This document shows positions 35,601 to 44,901 of a stretch of 64,000 bases of DNA, one piece after another. The position numbers and the translations under genes are program-made. Source of the DNA: Flavobacteriales bacterium 34_180_T64 (lineage in GTDB: Bacteria; Bacteroidota; Bacteroidia; Flavobacteriales; Flavobacteriaceae). The stretch's first letter is position 1. Each line of letters starts with the position of its first letter. A model generated the notes under the pieces. The model did no database searches. It saw only the letters and a program-made list of their open reading frames with translations, and was not told the origin of the DNA. The stretch is from positions 62,001 through 126,000 of the forward strand of contig MAAR01000009.1 in assembly GCA_002162765.1 (NCBI GenBank), read 5' to 3'.

Positions 35601-37461
35601 TTGTTATAGATGCACATCCTGTTGTGTTGTCTTCAACTCTTATAAAAATGTCTTGTTCTTCGAAAATAGTGTTGTCATAGTTGGTTTCATTTGATATAGC
35701 ATTAATACCTGATTCAGCATCACCAATTGTTTCATGAAACGTAACAGAGACTCCTGTTAATCCTTCAAGTACCTCACCAATTATACTAGTTAAATCAAAT
35801 GAAGCATAGCCATCGTGTTCAGTATCACAGGCATCAATATAATGTGAATCTGTATTGATAACCGGATTATCTAACACCGAAATATTTAATGTTGTTGTAT
35901 TTACACAACCAGTTTGAGAATTGACGACTCTTACAAATAGAGTTTCAGTCTGATTCGTGTTTGTATAAGGCAATGAAATAGCATTTGAGCCTAAATCTGC
36001 ATCGGCTTGTGTAAAGTGATATGTTACGTTTAAATTCGATTGAGAATTTGTGATTTCATCGTCTTTTTGAGAAAGATCTATAGCAGTAATTCCATCTGCA
36101 GAGGTATCATCACATATTAATAAATCTGTTGGTTGTGAAATGATTGGAATTGGATTTACAATTAATTCAAAGCTTAAAAAAGCTAAACAACCCGAATCTG
36201 TATCTTCAATTCTAACGAATATAAATTGTGGGTTTGAAGAATTTTGAATTGGAGTATTGATAGGTGTTGTATTGTTAGTAGCACTCGCAGGAGTATAGTG
36301 ATATGATATCGCATAATTTCCCGGAGGAACTGAACCTAATACTTCATTATTTTTAGAGCTTAAGTCGAATGTTTCAATAGTATCTAAACCTACATCGCAA
36401 ATTTCATAATTTGTAATTGGTGCAGCAGATTGTGTTGTACTTAAACTCACATTAATAGAATCTTCTATAACGCAAGTTGAGTTTGATAATGGAATCTCAA
36501 TAATTACAGTATAGTCTCCAGTTTGTGCAACCTCTAAAGTCGTTTGAGTTGCTCCATTAATAAGTGTATTGTTTAAATACCAAGTATATGTTGCAAGAGG
36601 ATTGTCAATGTTTGCATTGAGTTGAATTGTGTCGGCACAGGATTGAATATCATCGCCTAAATTGACTGTAGAATTAAAACTATTTCCTTCGATAAATACA
36701 GCTGAATCATAATTTTGATCCGTTTGATCAGCTATAATGAGTTTAATATGATATTGGATGTTTGGTATAATATTCGCCGTCGCTGTCATTACAGAAGTTC
36801 TTCCATTATAATTAGTGTCTCCTAAATTATAACCTTCGAAATACTGTTCATTTTCAGCATTACAAAAACCAACTATTTCATTGTGAATCGTGTTGGTATT
36901 TACAGGTATTGATGTACCAGGAATTACCGCAATGTTTGTATAAGGATCATTTGTTCCGGCTCGTTTTATTAAAAATGCGAATCCATCTGAGTATTGGCAA
37001 GGAAAATTCCCAAAATACTCTTCTGAAGCAAGAATGTAATTGAACTGAATTTGATTTACTACTGAAGTAAAGTCAAATTCTATCGATGTGGCGTTTAAAG
37101 TTCCGTTTATTCCTAAAGCGGTTTCTAAATCGGTGTCTGTTAGCCAGTTATCTTGACCTTCATTCAATGTGGAATTATTCTGCGTATTACCTCCTGAAGT
37201 CGCATTTCCTGTAGAAAGCATAATTCCATTTTCAAAGGGAAAATTGGATGTACCTCTTTCAAAATAACCAAAACTATTAAAACCATTTACAGTTCCGTTG
37301 ACGATTGAGTTTATATTTGATGTTTCCACACAGCCTTGAATCAGGTTGTTTTCTATAAGCTGTTGCGCATTGAAAGAATTGTCAATAATGATTTGTTGTG
37401 AGAACGTAAAGTTGCACAATACACAAGCCAATACAAGGAGGGAGATTTTGAATGTTTTCAT
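32638..37461 (-). CDS. giant T9SS type B adhesin with 11 tandem modules
   Basis: At 1607 residues this is the largest protein in the window. After a signal peptide (ending NFTFSQ) comes a choice-of-anchor L domain similar to the one in the next gene (FASEEY-like ILASEEYFGNFPCQYSDGF), then an Ig-like segment. Eleven tandem copies of an approximately 90-residue module span nt 33315-36420. Each has a CDxxxDG turn, an FDL strand, a Y.T..DA....N.I helix/strand and a final NPQ.IYVRVEN...GC block. Aspartate-rich turns suggest calcium binding. A type B sorting domain (MTPNGDSYFDTWHITG, then YIFDRYGKLL) closes the protein. A long repetitive stalk presenting the anchor-L head is the likely role. Confidence 0.86.
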   Translation of the reverse strand: MKTFKISLLVLACVLCNFTFSQQIIIDNSFNAQQLIENNLIQGCVETSNINSIVNGTVNGFNSFGYFERGTSNFPFENGIMLSTGNATSGGNTQNNSTLNEGQDNWLTDTDLETALGINGTLNATSIEFDFTSVVNQIQFNYILASEEYFGNFPCQYSDGFAFLIKRAGTNDPYTNIAVIPGTSIPVNTNTIHNEIVGFCNAENEQYFEGYNLGDTNYNGRTSVMTATANIIPNIQYHIKLIIADQTDQNYDSAVFIEGNSFNSTVNLGDDIQSCADTIQLNANIDNPLATYTWYLNNTLINGATQTTLEVAQTGDYTVIIEIPLSNSTCVIEDSINVSLSTTQSAAPITNYEICDVGLDTIETFDLSSKNNEVLGSVPPGNYAISYHYTPASATNNTTPINTPIQNSSNPQFIFVRIEDTDSGCLAFLSFELIVNPIPIISQPTDLLICDDTSADGITAIDLSQKDDEITNSQSNLNVTYHFTQADADLGSNAISLPYTNTNQTETLFVRVVNSQTGCVNTTTLNISVLDNPVINTDSHYIDACDTEHDGYASFDLTSIIGEVLEGLTGVSVTFHETIGDAESGINAISNETNYDNTIFEEQDIFIRVEDNTTGCASITTVEIHPNLLLTGTNVQNFSLCDENNDGIDGFDLNNVAGSIMNDIEDLSIVFYETETDRDNQTNPIDDTQLYIPTSNPQTIYITISSPTCLEFETIDLIVNPVIEFDSIGTVPVCDSDQDGFTSIELAIFDAQVTLGQSEFTVTYFETEADATSNSNALPAFYTNISNPQTLYTRITYSITGCADTNEFEIQILDAPITATPSNIIICDNDQDAISIVDLTSVIPELVTDTTDRSISFHLTLSEADSNINSIVNPTAYSSNTQSIFVRVTNTITGCHATESFEIIVNTLPVFIPISNYKICEDTYDAIGDFTFSTKDTEILNGQTGKQTLYFTSQMDADNRTNAIDKNSAFQNTSNPQIIYVRVENLSDYDCFSTASFTIEVGVNPEFNEPTDWFVCDTIENDGFDTFDLTQKISEISQGIPDNLTITFYTSQANAENSINPIDLQYTNTVNPQQIYVQVDNGTICNSITSFELNVIQAPEANPAQPIILCDDNHDGIVTFDLTQSEFDILDVRQDDIVISYFESVSDLDNNTNEITAPESYTNLTNPQTVYVKIENTISNCYLAIPLELQVNLPPAINDFQTHEICDNDTNSFELSNIDSILLIETTDVLVSYYSTQLDAFEQTNALNSNYNYQTNNDTIYARVEFSTTQCYLIYPFQLVVNSLPIAYQPNDLEDCDDDFDGLLEFDFVQQSVAVIGTQNPNNFIVTYYTDGFSAEEGLNDLGITHEAYNGETIFVRIENVSTGCYSLTQFNTIVHPKPILEIGDQVVCLDNLPLLVSANTNNTGDLYLWSTNEITPEIEITEIGTYWVTVTSPLGCETTEVFNVIESEAAIIEVTETIDFSDPNNIVVTISGIGNYLYVLDDGEPQDSPVFENVALGYHTITIIDLNGCAEVTKDVVVIDAPKFMTPNGDSYFDTWHITGVETLPGTIIYIFDRYGKLLTQLTSTSRGWDGRYNGALMPATDYWFLADVKKGDIAFQVKGHFALRL
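33315..36420 (-). repeat. eleven tandem ~94-residue surface modules
   Basis: About 3.1 kb divided into eleven coding units of about 282 bases. The units start with ICD, ACD, LCD, VCD, ICE, DCD and similar, and share a closing NPQ..YVRVEN..TGC block. They are clearly diverged at the DNA level, so the array is old, not a recent slippage product. Boundaries are approximate. Confidence 0.7.
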
Positions 37462-37655
37462 TCTAATGCGGTTAAGTTTAATACATCAACAAAAAGTGAT
37501 TTGGGGACACTTATATTGAGATCATTTATTTATACTTGAAATATATGCGTAAATAAGATAAAACGCAATAAAACACGATGAAATACTTAAAACATTAACA
37601 TTTGGAAGTGGTTTCATCCGAATATTGGACGAGAAAATGTATTTTCTCTAATGCA

Positions 37656-39443
37656 TTAATAATTTACATATACCCAGCCTACTAGAGATTGATAGCCTGT
37701 TTCGTTTAGATTTAGGATGTAGTAATAGGTTCCTACTGGTACAATTTTACCGTGATTATTTAAACCTCTATTGATTGTTCCATTCCAGGAATTGGAATTG
37801 TCTCCTTCAAAAATTAACGTACCATATCGATTGTAAATATGGAGTTCATGATTTTCAAATACATCATACAATCCTTGTATATTAAACCAGTCGTTTGGAC
37901 CATCATTATTAGGTGAAAAGCCTTCGGGAACATGAGGAGGGCAATTGTCTACAGAAATCTCGAATTGTAAAATTTCATAACAAGGAGGTGTTTCGATTTT
38001 AGCATAAATCGACTGAGGATTAGCGGTGTTTGTATAGGCTTCGGGATTGGTAATTTCATTTTCATTTTGTTCTAGATCATTTAGATTGGTATAAAAATGA
38101 ACTAGTAAAGAAGTGTTAAAATTGCTAGTAGCTATTTCAACTAAATTAAAAATTGCAGAATCAAATCCTTGGTCACAGCCAATTGTGTCTGGCAATATTT
38201 GAATAGAAGGGAGGCTTAATAAGTCGATTGTTATTTGATTTGAAGTATTATTAATTTCACTAATTTCGGGAACACTTCCTACGCCTGAACCATTATCATC
38301 AACTACTACTATTATATTAATTGTATCACCTAGATTATCAGGAATTTGTAAAACGACTGTGCTACTAAGAGACTCATTTATTGGTATAGTATTTGAAGTC
38401 AAAGCCTGACCAATTAAAGTGCCATTTGCATAAAAAGCGATTTGCGTGTTACTGGGTAATGCTTCTGTACTATTTGTGTTATAAATCGTATAATCTAATT
38501 CAATTTCTAAAGTAGTATCACAATTTACTTCGTAAGTATCAATACGAGCAGTTGCATCAGGTAATCGGCTGTTTAAAACGGTTATGATATTATTAATCAT
38601 AACGAAATCCTGCCCTGATGTTAGACTAATTGTCGCAGAGGTATCACCAATATTTATGTTATTTTGGATATTATAAACATCAATATCCATGTTGTACAAA
38701 TTGTTTGCTCCGGTAAAACTATTTGTGCCGTTAAAAGCATTATTTACAGGATTTAGAGGTGGATTTCCAATTGGGTTTCCATTAATGGACAACTGTTCAT
38801 TCACTGCTAAAGCAGAATCGCCTTCCCATGCAATAAATCCTATTTTTGCACCTGCATTATCAAGAACATTGAGGTTGTTAAGCGTTATCGTTAAATTGGT
38901 AGGAACACTTTCCAAACCATCATAAACATTGAGTTGGTTTAGAGGTAAACTTAAATCTTGGTAAATAATGGTAATTGCCCAACCCCCAAAATTAGTTCCC
39001 GTAGGACAATAAGGGTTTATAACTCCAGTCAAGTCAAATTCTGAAACGGTATATAAACCATTACCTTGATTTTGGACTATCGTAGTAATATCGGCGAAAG
39101 CTGCAAAAAACACTCTGTTAGTATCGAGAGCGTCACTGAATGTACGTTGAGCAGAAACAGGAATATTATTCAATTCTACCTCAAAATCGCCTGTGTCAGA
39201 TCCTGCCCAATACATATAGGCAGCGACAACAGTTTGATTTGAATTAAGATTCAAGGTGGCTGAAGACGATGTTAAAATACTACATAACCCTGAAGAACCA
39301 TTTTCTACAATATTCAATGTGTTTCCAATTGCAGTGTAGTCGTATTGGCCATTAAATTGTTGAAATAGTTCTATGTCCTGAGCAAATGAGGAAATTGAAA
39401 AAGCCAACGTAAGAAGTACTGTTATTAATTTTGTAAGCCTCAT
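37656..39443 (-). CDS. T9SS type B secreted protein with CARDB-like domain (1 module)
   Basis: The 595-residue protein has a signal peptide (ending SISSFAQ) and a large N-terminal beta domain (about 20-300) with features of DUF3344-like proteins (AAYMYWAGSDTGDFEV; GGWAITIIYQD). A CARDB-like domain follows (about 305-420), ending VPEISEINNTSNQI, the typical CARDB closing motif. One copy of the ~90-residue module (nt about 37945-38205) comes next, then the type B sorting domain (FSPNNDGPNDWFNIQG, IYNRYGTLIFEG). I start it at the ATG at complement 39441-39443, not the TTG at 39452. It is the third of four neighbouring secreted proteins on this strand. Confidence 0.84.
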   Translation of the reverse strand: MRLTKLITVLLTLAFSISSFAQDIELFQQFNGQYDYTAIGNTLNIVENGSSGLCSILTSSSATLNLNSNQTVVAAYMYWAGSDTGDFEVELNNIPVSAQRTFSDALDTNRVFFAAFADITTIVQNQGNGLYTVSEFDLTGVINPYCPTGTNFGGWAITIIYQDLSLPLNQLNVYDGLESVPTNLTITLNNLNVLDNAGAKIGFIAWEGDSALAVNEQLSINGNPIGNPPLNPVNNAFNGTNSFTGANNLYNMDIDVYNIQNNINIGDTSATISLTSGQDFVMINNIITVLNSRLPDATARIDTYEVNCDTTLEIELDYTIYNTNSTEALPSNTQIAFYANGTLIGQALTSNTIPINESLSSTVVLQIPDNLGDTINIIVVVDDNGSGVGSVPEISEINNTSNQITIDLLSLPSIQILPDTIGCDQGFDSAIFNLVEIATSNFNTSLLVHFYTNLNDLEQNENEITNPEAYTNTANPQSIYAKIETPPCYEILQFEISVDNCPPHVPEGFSPNNDGPNDWFNIQGLYDVFENHELHIYNRYGTLIFEGDNSNSWNGTINRGLNNHGKIVPVGTYYYILNLNETGYQSLVGWVYVNY

Positions 39444-39467
39444 TAAATACAATTTACATTATTTAAA

Positions 39468-42400
39468 TTATCTCCTAAGAGCAAAATGGCTTTTAAAAAC
39501 TCTACCATCTTCGAGAGTCACATAAAACCAATAATCAGTTGAAGGCAATGGATATCCATTTAATGTACCATCCCAACCTTTACTCAGAGGATCGAGTTCT
39601 ATAATTAATTTACCATAACGATCGAAAATGTAAATTAGACTATGTGATTGAAATTGGGTCGATATGCCATACACTTGCCAATAATCATGAATATTGTCAT
39701 TGTTTGGTGTAAAATATTTTGGGAACCCAATTACTGAAACGATGGTATCTGCTATACCACAATCATTTTTAATATCTTTCACAAATACTGTGTATAAGCC
39801 AGGTACTATGTTTTCAAATACATTACTCACCTGATAAGGACCATTTATATCATCAAGTGCATAAACATATTCTCCTTCACCTGAAACAAGAACGGTAATA
39901 CTATTGTTTTGCGAGGCATCCACAACATTTATATCGGTTATAGTGGCAATGTTGGAAGGAATCACCGTAATGGTTCTGTCCTTAAAACAACCGTCGGTAT
40001 TAGTGACTCGAATGGAATAGGTTCCAGGTTCATTGACCATGATTTCTGAAGTTGTTTCACCTGTTGACCAGTCGTAATAATAGTTGCTTGGGTTATCACC
40101 GATGACGCCGCCAGTTAATGTAATAAGTTCTGGATAATCATTTAAACAATAAAGTGTCTCAAATGTTGTTTCAACATTTGGTAGTTCAAGAACGGTTAGC
40201 TGAATTTCACTAATGCCATAACACGCATTTGAGTTTTCAACGCGAGCAAATATAACTTGCGAATACGGAATTGTATTGGTGAAAGCGTTCGGTAGTGGAT
40301 TTTCCTCAACAAGTGCATCTTGATAAGTTTCGTAATACACTATGTCTAAATCTACAGGTAAACCGGCCAAAACATCAGTGTCAACATCAGACAGTGTAAA
40401 ACTATGAAATCCATCTTCTGTTCCATCATCATCACAAGTTTCTATGAAAGCATTATTGGAAGATGTAGTGCTTGCTTCTAGAGTCACTATTGCAATATTA
40501 TAACACCCAGTAGTATCATTTGTAACCTTGGCATATACTGTTTGTGGGTTGAAATAATTTTCGAATGCATCACCATTTATTTCATCGATATCATCAATAG
40601 CATCTAGAACGGACAAGTAGTAATTTATCGTTCTATTTCCTGCTCCACCTGTAATATCATCAAAAACTTGATTAATATTAAACGTTGTAAACCCTTCTGG
40701 AATTCCATCTTCATCACATTGTATTAGTGTCGTGTCAAACGCTTCAGGAGCATCATTAACGTTTAGAGTGAAAACATCAGTGTTGTAACAATCCGTATTG
40801 GCATTATTTTCTATTCTTACGAAAATGTCTTCCGTGTATGCTGTTGTATTGGTGAATGAATCCGGATGACTGTTAGTATTATCATCGGCATCTAACTGAC
40901 TAGGATGATACGTAATTGTATATAAAGCGCCATCTTGCGTACCAAGTATGCTAGCATTAAAATCGCTTAAGGTTTGCGTAATAAATCCATCCATTGGATT
41001 TCCGGTAAAATCATCATCACACGAGGTAATGTCATTCAATGTTTCAATAACTGGGGAAACATATACTTGTATATTAAATGACGTTAAATCATAGCAATTT
41101 GAATTGCTATTGTTGTCAACTCTTAAAAAGATTTCTTGAGGATTACTAGTATTGTTAAAATCTCCTATAATTTCATTCGTGTTATCTGTGGCGTCTATCA
41201 AACTCCTGTAATAATGAACTGTAAAGTCATTTGGATCTTGAGTGTCTAGAGCATCTGCATCTTGGACTGTTAAGTCAAAAACGGATACTGAGGTAGCATC
41301 ACAAACAATTATGTCGGAAGGTTGATTAGCTATAGGATTACCAAAATAGCTCACTAGAGCTTCACCTTCAATTGGACATTCTCCATTATTTGGTTCAATA
41401 AACACTTCATATGTACCAGGTGTATCTACTAGTAATTGATACGTTAATTCTGGTAGGATAAGTCCGTCTTTTGTCCAGGTATAGGTAGCTCCAGGAAGGT
41501 CTTCAGCCATTAATGTGTAATTATCATTATCGCAAAGCAGTAGCGCCGTAGTACTTATTCCATTTTGAATAATATCAATTTGTGAATTGAACAAGGACTG
41601 TATAAAAGGAGGTAACCCAATTCGGCTTAAATTTTGAAAACCACCATTAACATCAACTAGAATTCCCGTGTCATCATAATTTGTTCCTGCTCCATTTGCT
41701 TCAGGATTATTAATAATACCTAAATGTGTTCCTGTCGTACCAAAATCTGCAAAACTTACTTGGGCGCGATAAATCCGTCTATCTAATCCTAATTGTAAGG
41801 CGCCTGCACTAATTTGAGTCGAACTGTGTATTAAACTTTGAGAATTAGGTATATCAGCACTTTCTAAATCCCATTGTAATAGTTCACTCACACCATTTCC
41901 ACCACCACCTATACCAACAGTGGCGTAGACTTTACGGTTTTCAGAAGAAAACTCAACACCATAAGGGCTTCCATTATTTTCAGGGCCGTATAATTCTAAG
42001 CTATTTGTAACAACTCCCGTGTCATTATTAAAATCGAATAAATACACACCACCAGGAGCGTCTGCTCCAAAAGTAGTAGCAAAACCAAAATGAGCAACGA
42101 CTAGTTTTGTGCCATCTGGAGATGCTTTTATATAGCCTAAGGCATTTCTTCTATAGCCTTCAACAGGGACTTCTGGACCAACGGTTGAAATGACAGGCGT
42201 CATATCGACTCCATTTATGTCTACTTTGAACGCATAAAATTTATCTACAAAATGTGTGATCACCCAAAATGAAGAACAATCATCAGCTTTAACTGCAGTA
42301 ATTTTTTCTGAACATTTAAATCGTTCTTGATCAGCATTATTTACATCATAAGTAATTAGCGGTACATTTTTTTCAAGAGGATCTACATCGCCTAAGCCGC

Positions 42401-42866
42401 CATCTAAGGTGATGTCAACTAGTGAGTACATCAATCCATTATTAAGACCATCATCATTGCCAGTTGGAGCTGAAGGGTTATCATGATGAGGTTCATCCAC
42501 TGTAAAAATATAATAAGAATCTAAGTCTTGTGGTTTTGGAACAATTAAGCCTGAAGACGTACTAGAATCGTCTCCTTTTAATCCAGTTCCAAAGGCTTCA
42601 CTAGCATTAGCCATGGGTAAATGAGCGCTATTCCAAATAGTTCTTCCATCTGAATAGAATAACAAATTACCGTCTGTATCCGAAATTGAAGTACAGCCTT
42701 CAAGGGTATTTAATTGTCCATCTGTAATTGCAGTAACGGCTCCAGTAGAGCCATTAAATCTCAATCCAGCGTTCTGTCCAAAATACCAATTGGAGGCTTC
42801 GTTCTGAGAAAACGCAACTAAGCTGAATAAAAAAATAAATAAAAAAAGTGAGAGTTTCTTTTTCAT
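39468..42866 (-). CDS. T9SS type B secreted protein with beta-propeller-like head (4 modules)
   Basis: The 1132-residue protein has a signal peptide (ending FSLVAFSQ). A N-terminal head of about 420 residues looks like a beta-propeller (repeated strand blocks such as LLFYSDGRTIWN and VYLFDFNNDTGVV, GSPYGVEFSSENRKVYATVG). An Ig-like segment follows, then four copies of the shared ~90-residue module (nt about 40180-41325), another Ig-like pair and the type B sorting domain (FTPNNDNIHDYWQVYG, YIFDRYGKLI, GWDGTLNG). I use the ATG at complement 42864-42866; the in-frame frame opening farther upstream would add 21 non-signal residues. First gene of the four-gene secreted-protein cluster in transcription order. 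Confidence 0.84.
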   Translation of the reverse strand: MKKKLSLFLFIFLFSLVAFSQNEASNWYFGQNAGLRFNGSTGAVTAITDGQLNTLEGCTSISDTDGNLLFYSDGRTIWNSAHLPMANASEAFGTGLKGDDSSTSSGLIVPKPQDLDSYYIFTVDEPHHDNPSAPTGNDDGLNNGLMYSLVDITLDGGLGDVDPLEKNVPLITYDVNNADQERFKCSEKITAVKADDCSSFWVITHFVDKFYAFKVDINGVDMTPVISTVGPEVPVEGYRRNALGYIKASPDGTKLVVAHFGFATTFGADAPGGVYLFDFNNDTGVVTNSLELYGPENNGSPYGVEFSSENRKVYATVGIGGGGNGVSELLQWDLESADIPNSQSLIHSSTQISAGALQLGLDRRIYRAQVSFADFGTTGTHLGIINNPEANGAGTNYDDTGILVDVNGGFQNLSRIGLPPFIQSLFNSQIDIIQNGISTTALLLCDNDNYTLMAEDLPGATYTWTKDGLILPELTYQLLVDTPGTYEVFIEPNNGECPIEGEALVSYFGNPIANQPSDIIVCDATSVSVFDLTVQDADALDTQDPNDFTVHYYRSLIDATDNTNEIIGDFNNTSNPQEIFLRVDNNSNSNCYDLTSFNIQVYVSPVIETLNDITSCDDDFTGNPMDGFITQTLSDFNASILGTQDGALYTITYHPSQLDADDNTNSHPDSFTNTTAYTEDIFVRIENNANTDCYNTDVFTLNVNDAPEAFDTTLIQCDEDGIPEGFTTFNINQVFDDITGGAGNRTINYYLSVLDAIDDIDEINGDAFENYFNPQTVYAKVTNDTTGCYNIAIVTLEASTTSSNNAFIETCDDDGTEDGFHSFTLSDVDTDVLAGLPVDLDIVYYETYQDALVEENPLPNAFTNTIPYSQVIFARVENSNACYGISEIQLTVLELPNVETTFETLYCLNDYPELITLTGGVIGDNPSNYYYDWSTGETTSEIMVNEPGTYSIRVTNTDGCFKDRTITVIPSNIATITDINVVDASQNNSITVLVSGEGEYVYALDDINGPYQVSNVFENIVPGLYTVFVKDIKNDCGIADTIVSVIGFPKYFTPNNDNIHDYWQVYGISTQFQSHSLIYIFDRYGKLIIELDPLSKGWDGTLNGYPLPSTDYWFYVTLEDGRVFKSHFALRR
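40180..41325 (-). repeat. four tandem ~95-residue surface modules
   Basis: Four coding units of about 286 bases each, starting VCD, SCD, QCD and TCD, with the shared ending ...NPQ.IF.RV.N....CY. Boundaries are approximate. Confidence 0.65.
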
Positions 42867-43033
42867 CAAAACATTATTACATACAAAACGAACACAATTT
42901 TGCAAATCATGAGTATAGGTATATAACAATTTAAGTCATTAAATACCTACTCAAATTTAAGCTTTTCAAAATGTGTTTTTAAATAATAGCAATTTTTAAC
43001 AACCTACTAAATAGGTTATCTGCTTCGAAGATA

Positions 43034-43858
43034 TTACAAATCTCGCTTTTTTAATAATCTATACGATAAAAATACAAATATAGCAGTCCAGCCTATGACG
43101 ATTACAAATTCGTACCAGTGTACCCCATAATCATAAACTAAATCCTGTTTTTCAGGAAATTTGGTCATAATTATTCTTTGAATTGGCTGATCGATTAGTT
43201 TCCACATAGATTCTAATGGCAGAAAGCTTTTTACTTTCCATGCAATATCAGCGGTTGTGTTTTCAACCACCGCCCAGAAAACAATCCATTCAAAAAGATA
43301 TTGTATAAATAAAAGACCCAGAGCAAATGCAGAACGTTTAACAAGCATTCCGAAAAACAGACATAAGCTAAAGAATCCAACAAGCTTCACGAAATACGCA
43401 GGTAAGAATTCTATTTCTCTAAATATAATTGCTACTTCTGTATAACTTGAGTAATACAATCCTATTAAAAAAGTTGCTACACCAATTAATACGGTTGCAA
43501 CTAATGAAAAGAAAACAATCGTATAAAATTTTGAAAGGATAAATTCCTTTTTACTTAATCCATCAATTAAGTTTTGCTTTATGGTTTTATTACTGTACTC
43601 ATTTCCTATCATACTGACTACTACAATTGCAAAGAAAAACTTGAATTGGGCGGCAAAGAACGTTGTGATATGCCAAATTATGGGAAAGTTGAATATGCCT
43701 AATTCTCCTAATTCCAGAGTAAAAAAGCCAAAGAAATTTATTTTTATTGAAGACAGAATTAAAACTGTAAAGGGTAAAATAAATGATATGTATATCAATA
43801 CTTTGCTGGCTTTATTTAGCCAAAGTTTTTGTAATTCTAATTGTATAAGTCGAAACAT
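43034..43858 (-). CDS. ABC transporter permease (ABC-2 type)
   Basis: A 274-residue integral membrane protein with six predicted transmembrane helices, spread over the whole length (for example about 20-40, 62-85, 108-135, 148-170, 178-200, 245-265). It contains the typical ABC-2 segment NEYSNKTIKQNLIDGLSKKEF in the cytoplasmic loop between helices 2 and 3. The ATPase gene is immediately upstream (27-base gap), forming a two-gene exporter. Substrate is unknown; similar pairs export lipids, antibiotics or peptides. Confidence 0.88.
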   Translation of the reverse strand: MFRLIQLELQKLWLNKASKVLIYISFILPFTVLILSSIKINFFGFFTLELGELGIFNFPIIWHITTFFAAQFKFFFAIVVVSMIGNEYSNKTIKQNLIDGLSKKEFILSKFYTIVFFSLVATVLIGVATFLIGLYYSSYTEVAIIFREIEFLPAYFVKLVGFFSLCLFFGMLVKRSAFALGLLFIQYLFEWIVFWAVVENTTADIAWKVKSFLPLESMWKLIDQPIQRIIMTKFPEKQDLVYDYGVHWYEFVIVIGWTAIFVFLSYRLLKKRDL

Positions 43859-43885
43859 GGTGGATTGCTTTTTTTGATGTGATGA

Positions 43886-44782
43886 TTAGTTGTTGTCAGT
43901 TAATTGTAAAAATTGCTCTTCTAAACTTTCTTTTCGTTTAACTAAATGAGATAGTGTTATTCCTTTATCAAACAATAATTTGTTGAAAGTTGATGCATCC
44001 AACGGCTCATTTAAAAAAGCAGTAATAATTTCATCTTCAACTTTAAGTTTTCCAAATGAGGTGTTATTCTCTAAAAACTCCATTAAAACATCATGTTTGT
44101 CCGTCTTTAATTCAAAAAAACCATGACTAGAAATCATTTCATCTACACGTCCAGAATATAATTTTTCACCTTTATTAAGTACAACAACATGTGTGCAAAC
44201 TTTTTCAACTTCATCTAATAAATGTGAGGCTAATAAAATGGTCGTTCCTTTGCTAGCTATTTCTTTAATTAGCGATCTAATTTGATGAATTCCCTGAGGG
44301 TCCAAACCATTAGTTGGTTCATCCAGAATTAATATTTCGGGATCATTTAATAAGGCCGAAGCTATGGCAAGACGTTGTTTCATTCCTAAAGAATAGGTTC
44401 TGAATTTACTATCTTTTCGCTCGTCTAAACCGACTATCTTTAGTTTTTCATCAATTTTACTATAATCGACTCCTTTTATTTTACAAACCAATTTTAGATT
44501 CTCATAAGCCGTCATATAAGGGTAGAAATTTGGTCGTTCAATGATAGCTCCAACTTTTTTAAGAGCATCATGTGTGGTTGTATTGCCATCAAACCAATGA
44601 TAGTCGCCTTCCGTTTTGTTAACTACATTTAATACAACGCCCAGCGTAGTTGATTTTCCACTGCCGTTCGGACCGAGTATACCATAGACATTCCCTTTGT
44701 TAATGGTGAATGTTAAATTTTTCACAGCTGTTAAGTAGCCAAATTTTTTGGTAAGATTGTTGATTGTTAGAATTGAATCCAA
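43886..44782 (-). CDS. ABC transporter ATP-binding protein
   Basis: The ATPase subunit of an ABC exporter (about 298 residues from the start chosen here). Walker A GPNGSGKST, signature YSLGMKQRL and Walker B ILILDEPTNGLDP are all intact, followed by the H-loop ASHLLDEVE. I choose the TTG at complement 44780-44782 (MDSILTINNLTKKFGY...), because the upstream in-frame ATG (complement 44858-44860) lies inside the terminator hairpin at 44851-44882 and would add an unrelated 26-residue extension. It precedes the permease gene. Confidence 0.85.
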   Translation of the reverse strand: MDSILTINNLTKKFGYLTAVKNLTFTINKGNVYGILGPNGSGKSTTLGVVLNVVNKTEGDYHWFDGNTTTHDALKKVGAIIERPNFYPYMTAYENLKLVCKIKGVDYSKIDEKLKIVGLDERKDSKFRTYSLGMKQRLAIASALLNDPEILILDEPTNGLDPQGIHQIRSLIKEIASKGTTILLASHLLDEVEKVCTHVVVLNKGEKLYSGRVDEMISSHGFFELKTDKHDVLMEFLENNTSFGKLKVEDEIITAFLNEPLDASTFNKLLFDKGITLSHLVKRKESLEEQFLQLTDNN

Positions 44783-44850
44783 GATGTTTGGTTTTTGGTT
44801 GATTGTTAATGTTTGACGATTGTATTTTGGTTTTGTTACAGTACTAAAAT

Positions 44851-44882
44851 AAAAAAGCATTCCCAATTAGGAATGCTTTTTT
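44851..44882 (-). terminator. terminator after the pRiA4b ORF-3 gene
   Basis: The stem AAAAAAGCATTCC/GGAATGCTTTTTT (44851-44863 with 44870-44882) has loop CAATTA and T-runs on both strands. It ends the 44902-48936 run and separates it from the ABC exporter genes. Confidence 0.88.
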
Positions 44883-44901
44883 AATATATATCGGAAAAGT
44901 A

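Noticed and set aside
33315..36420. Regular ~282-bp periodicity that could be mistaken for a CRISPR or satellite array
   Set aside because: The period is a multiple of three, inside one continuous reading frame, and units are conserved at protein level, not as short identical DNA repeats with unique spacers.
37462..37655. Possible terminator or gene between the two large adhesin genes
   Set aside because: The 194-base gap shows no clear hairpin with T-run and no frame; probably leader and promoter sequence only.
44783..44866. Upstream ATG (complement 44858-44860) and TTG as starts of the ABC ATPase gene
   Set aside because: They lie within or next to the strong terminator hairpin at 44851-44882 and add residues that do not belong to the ATPase family.
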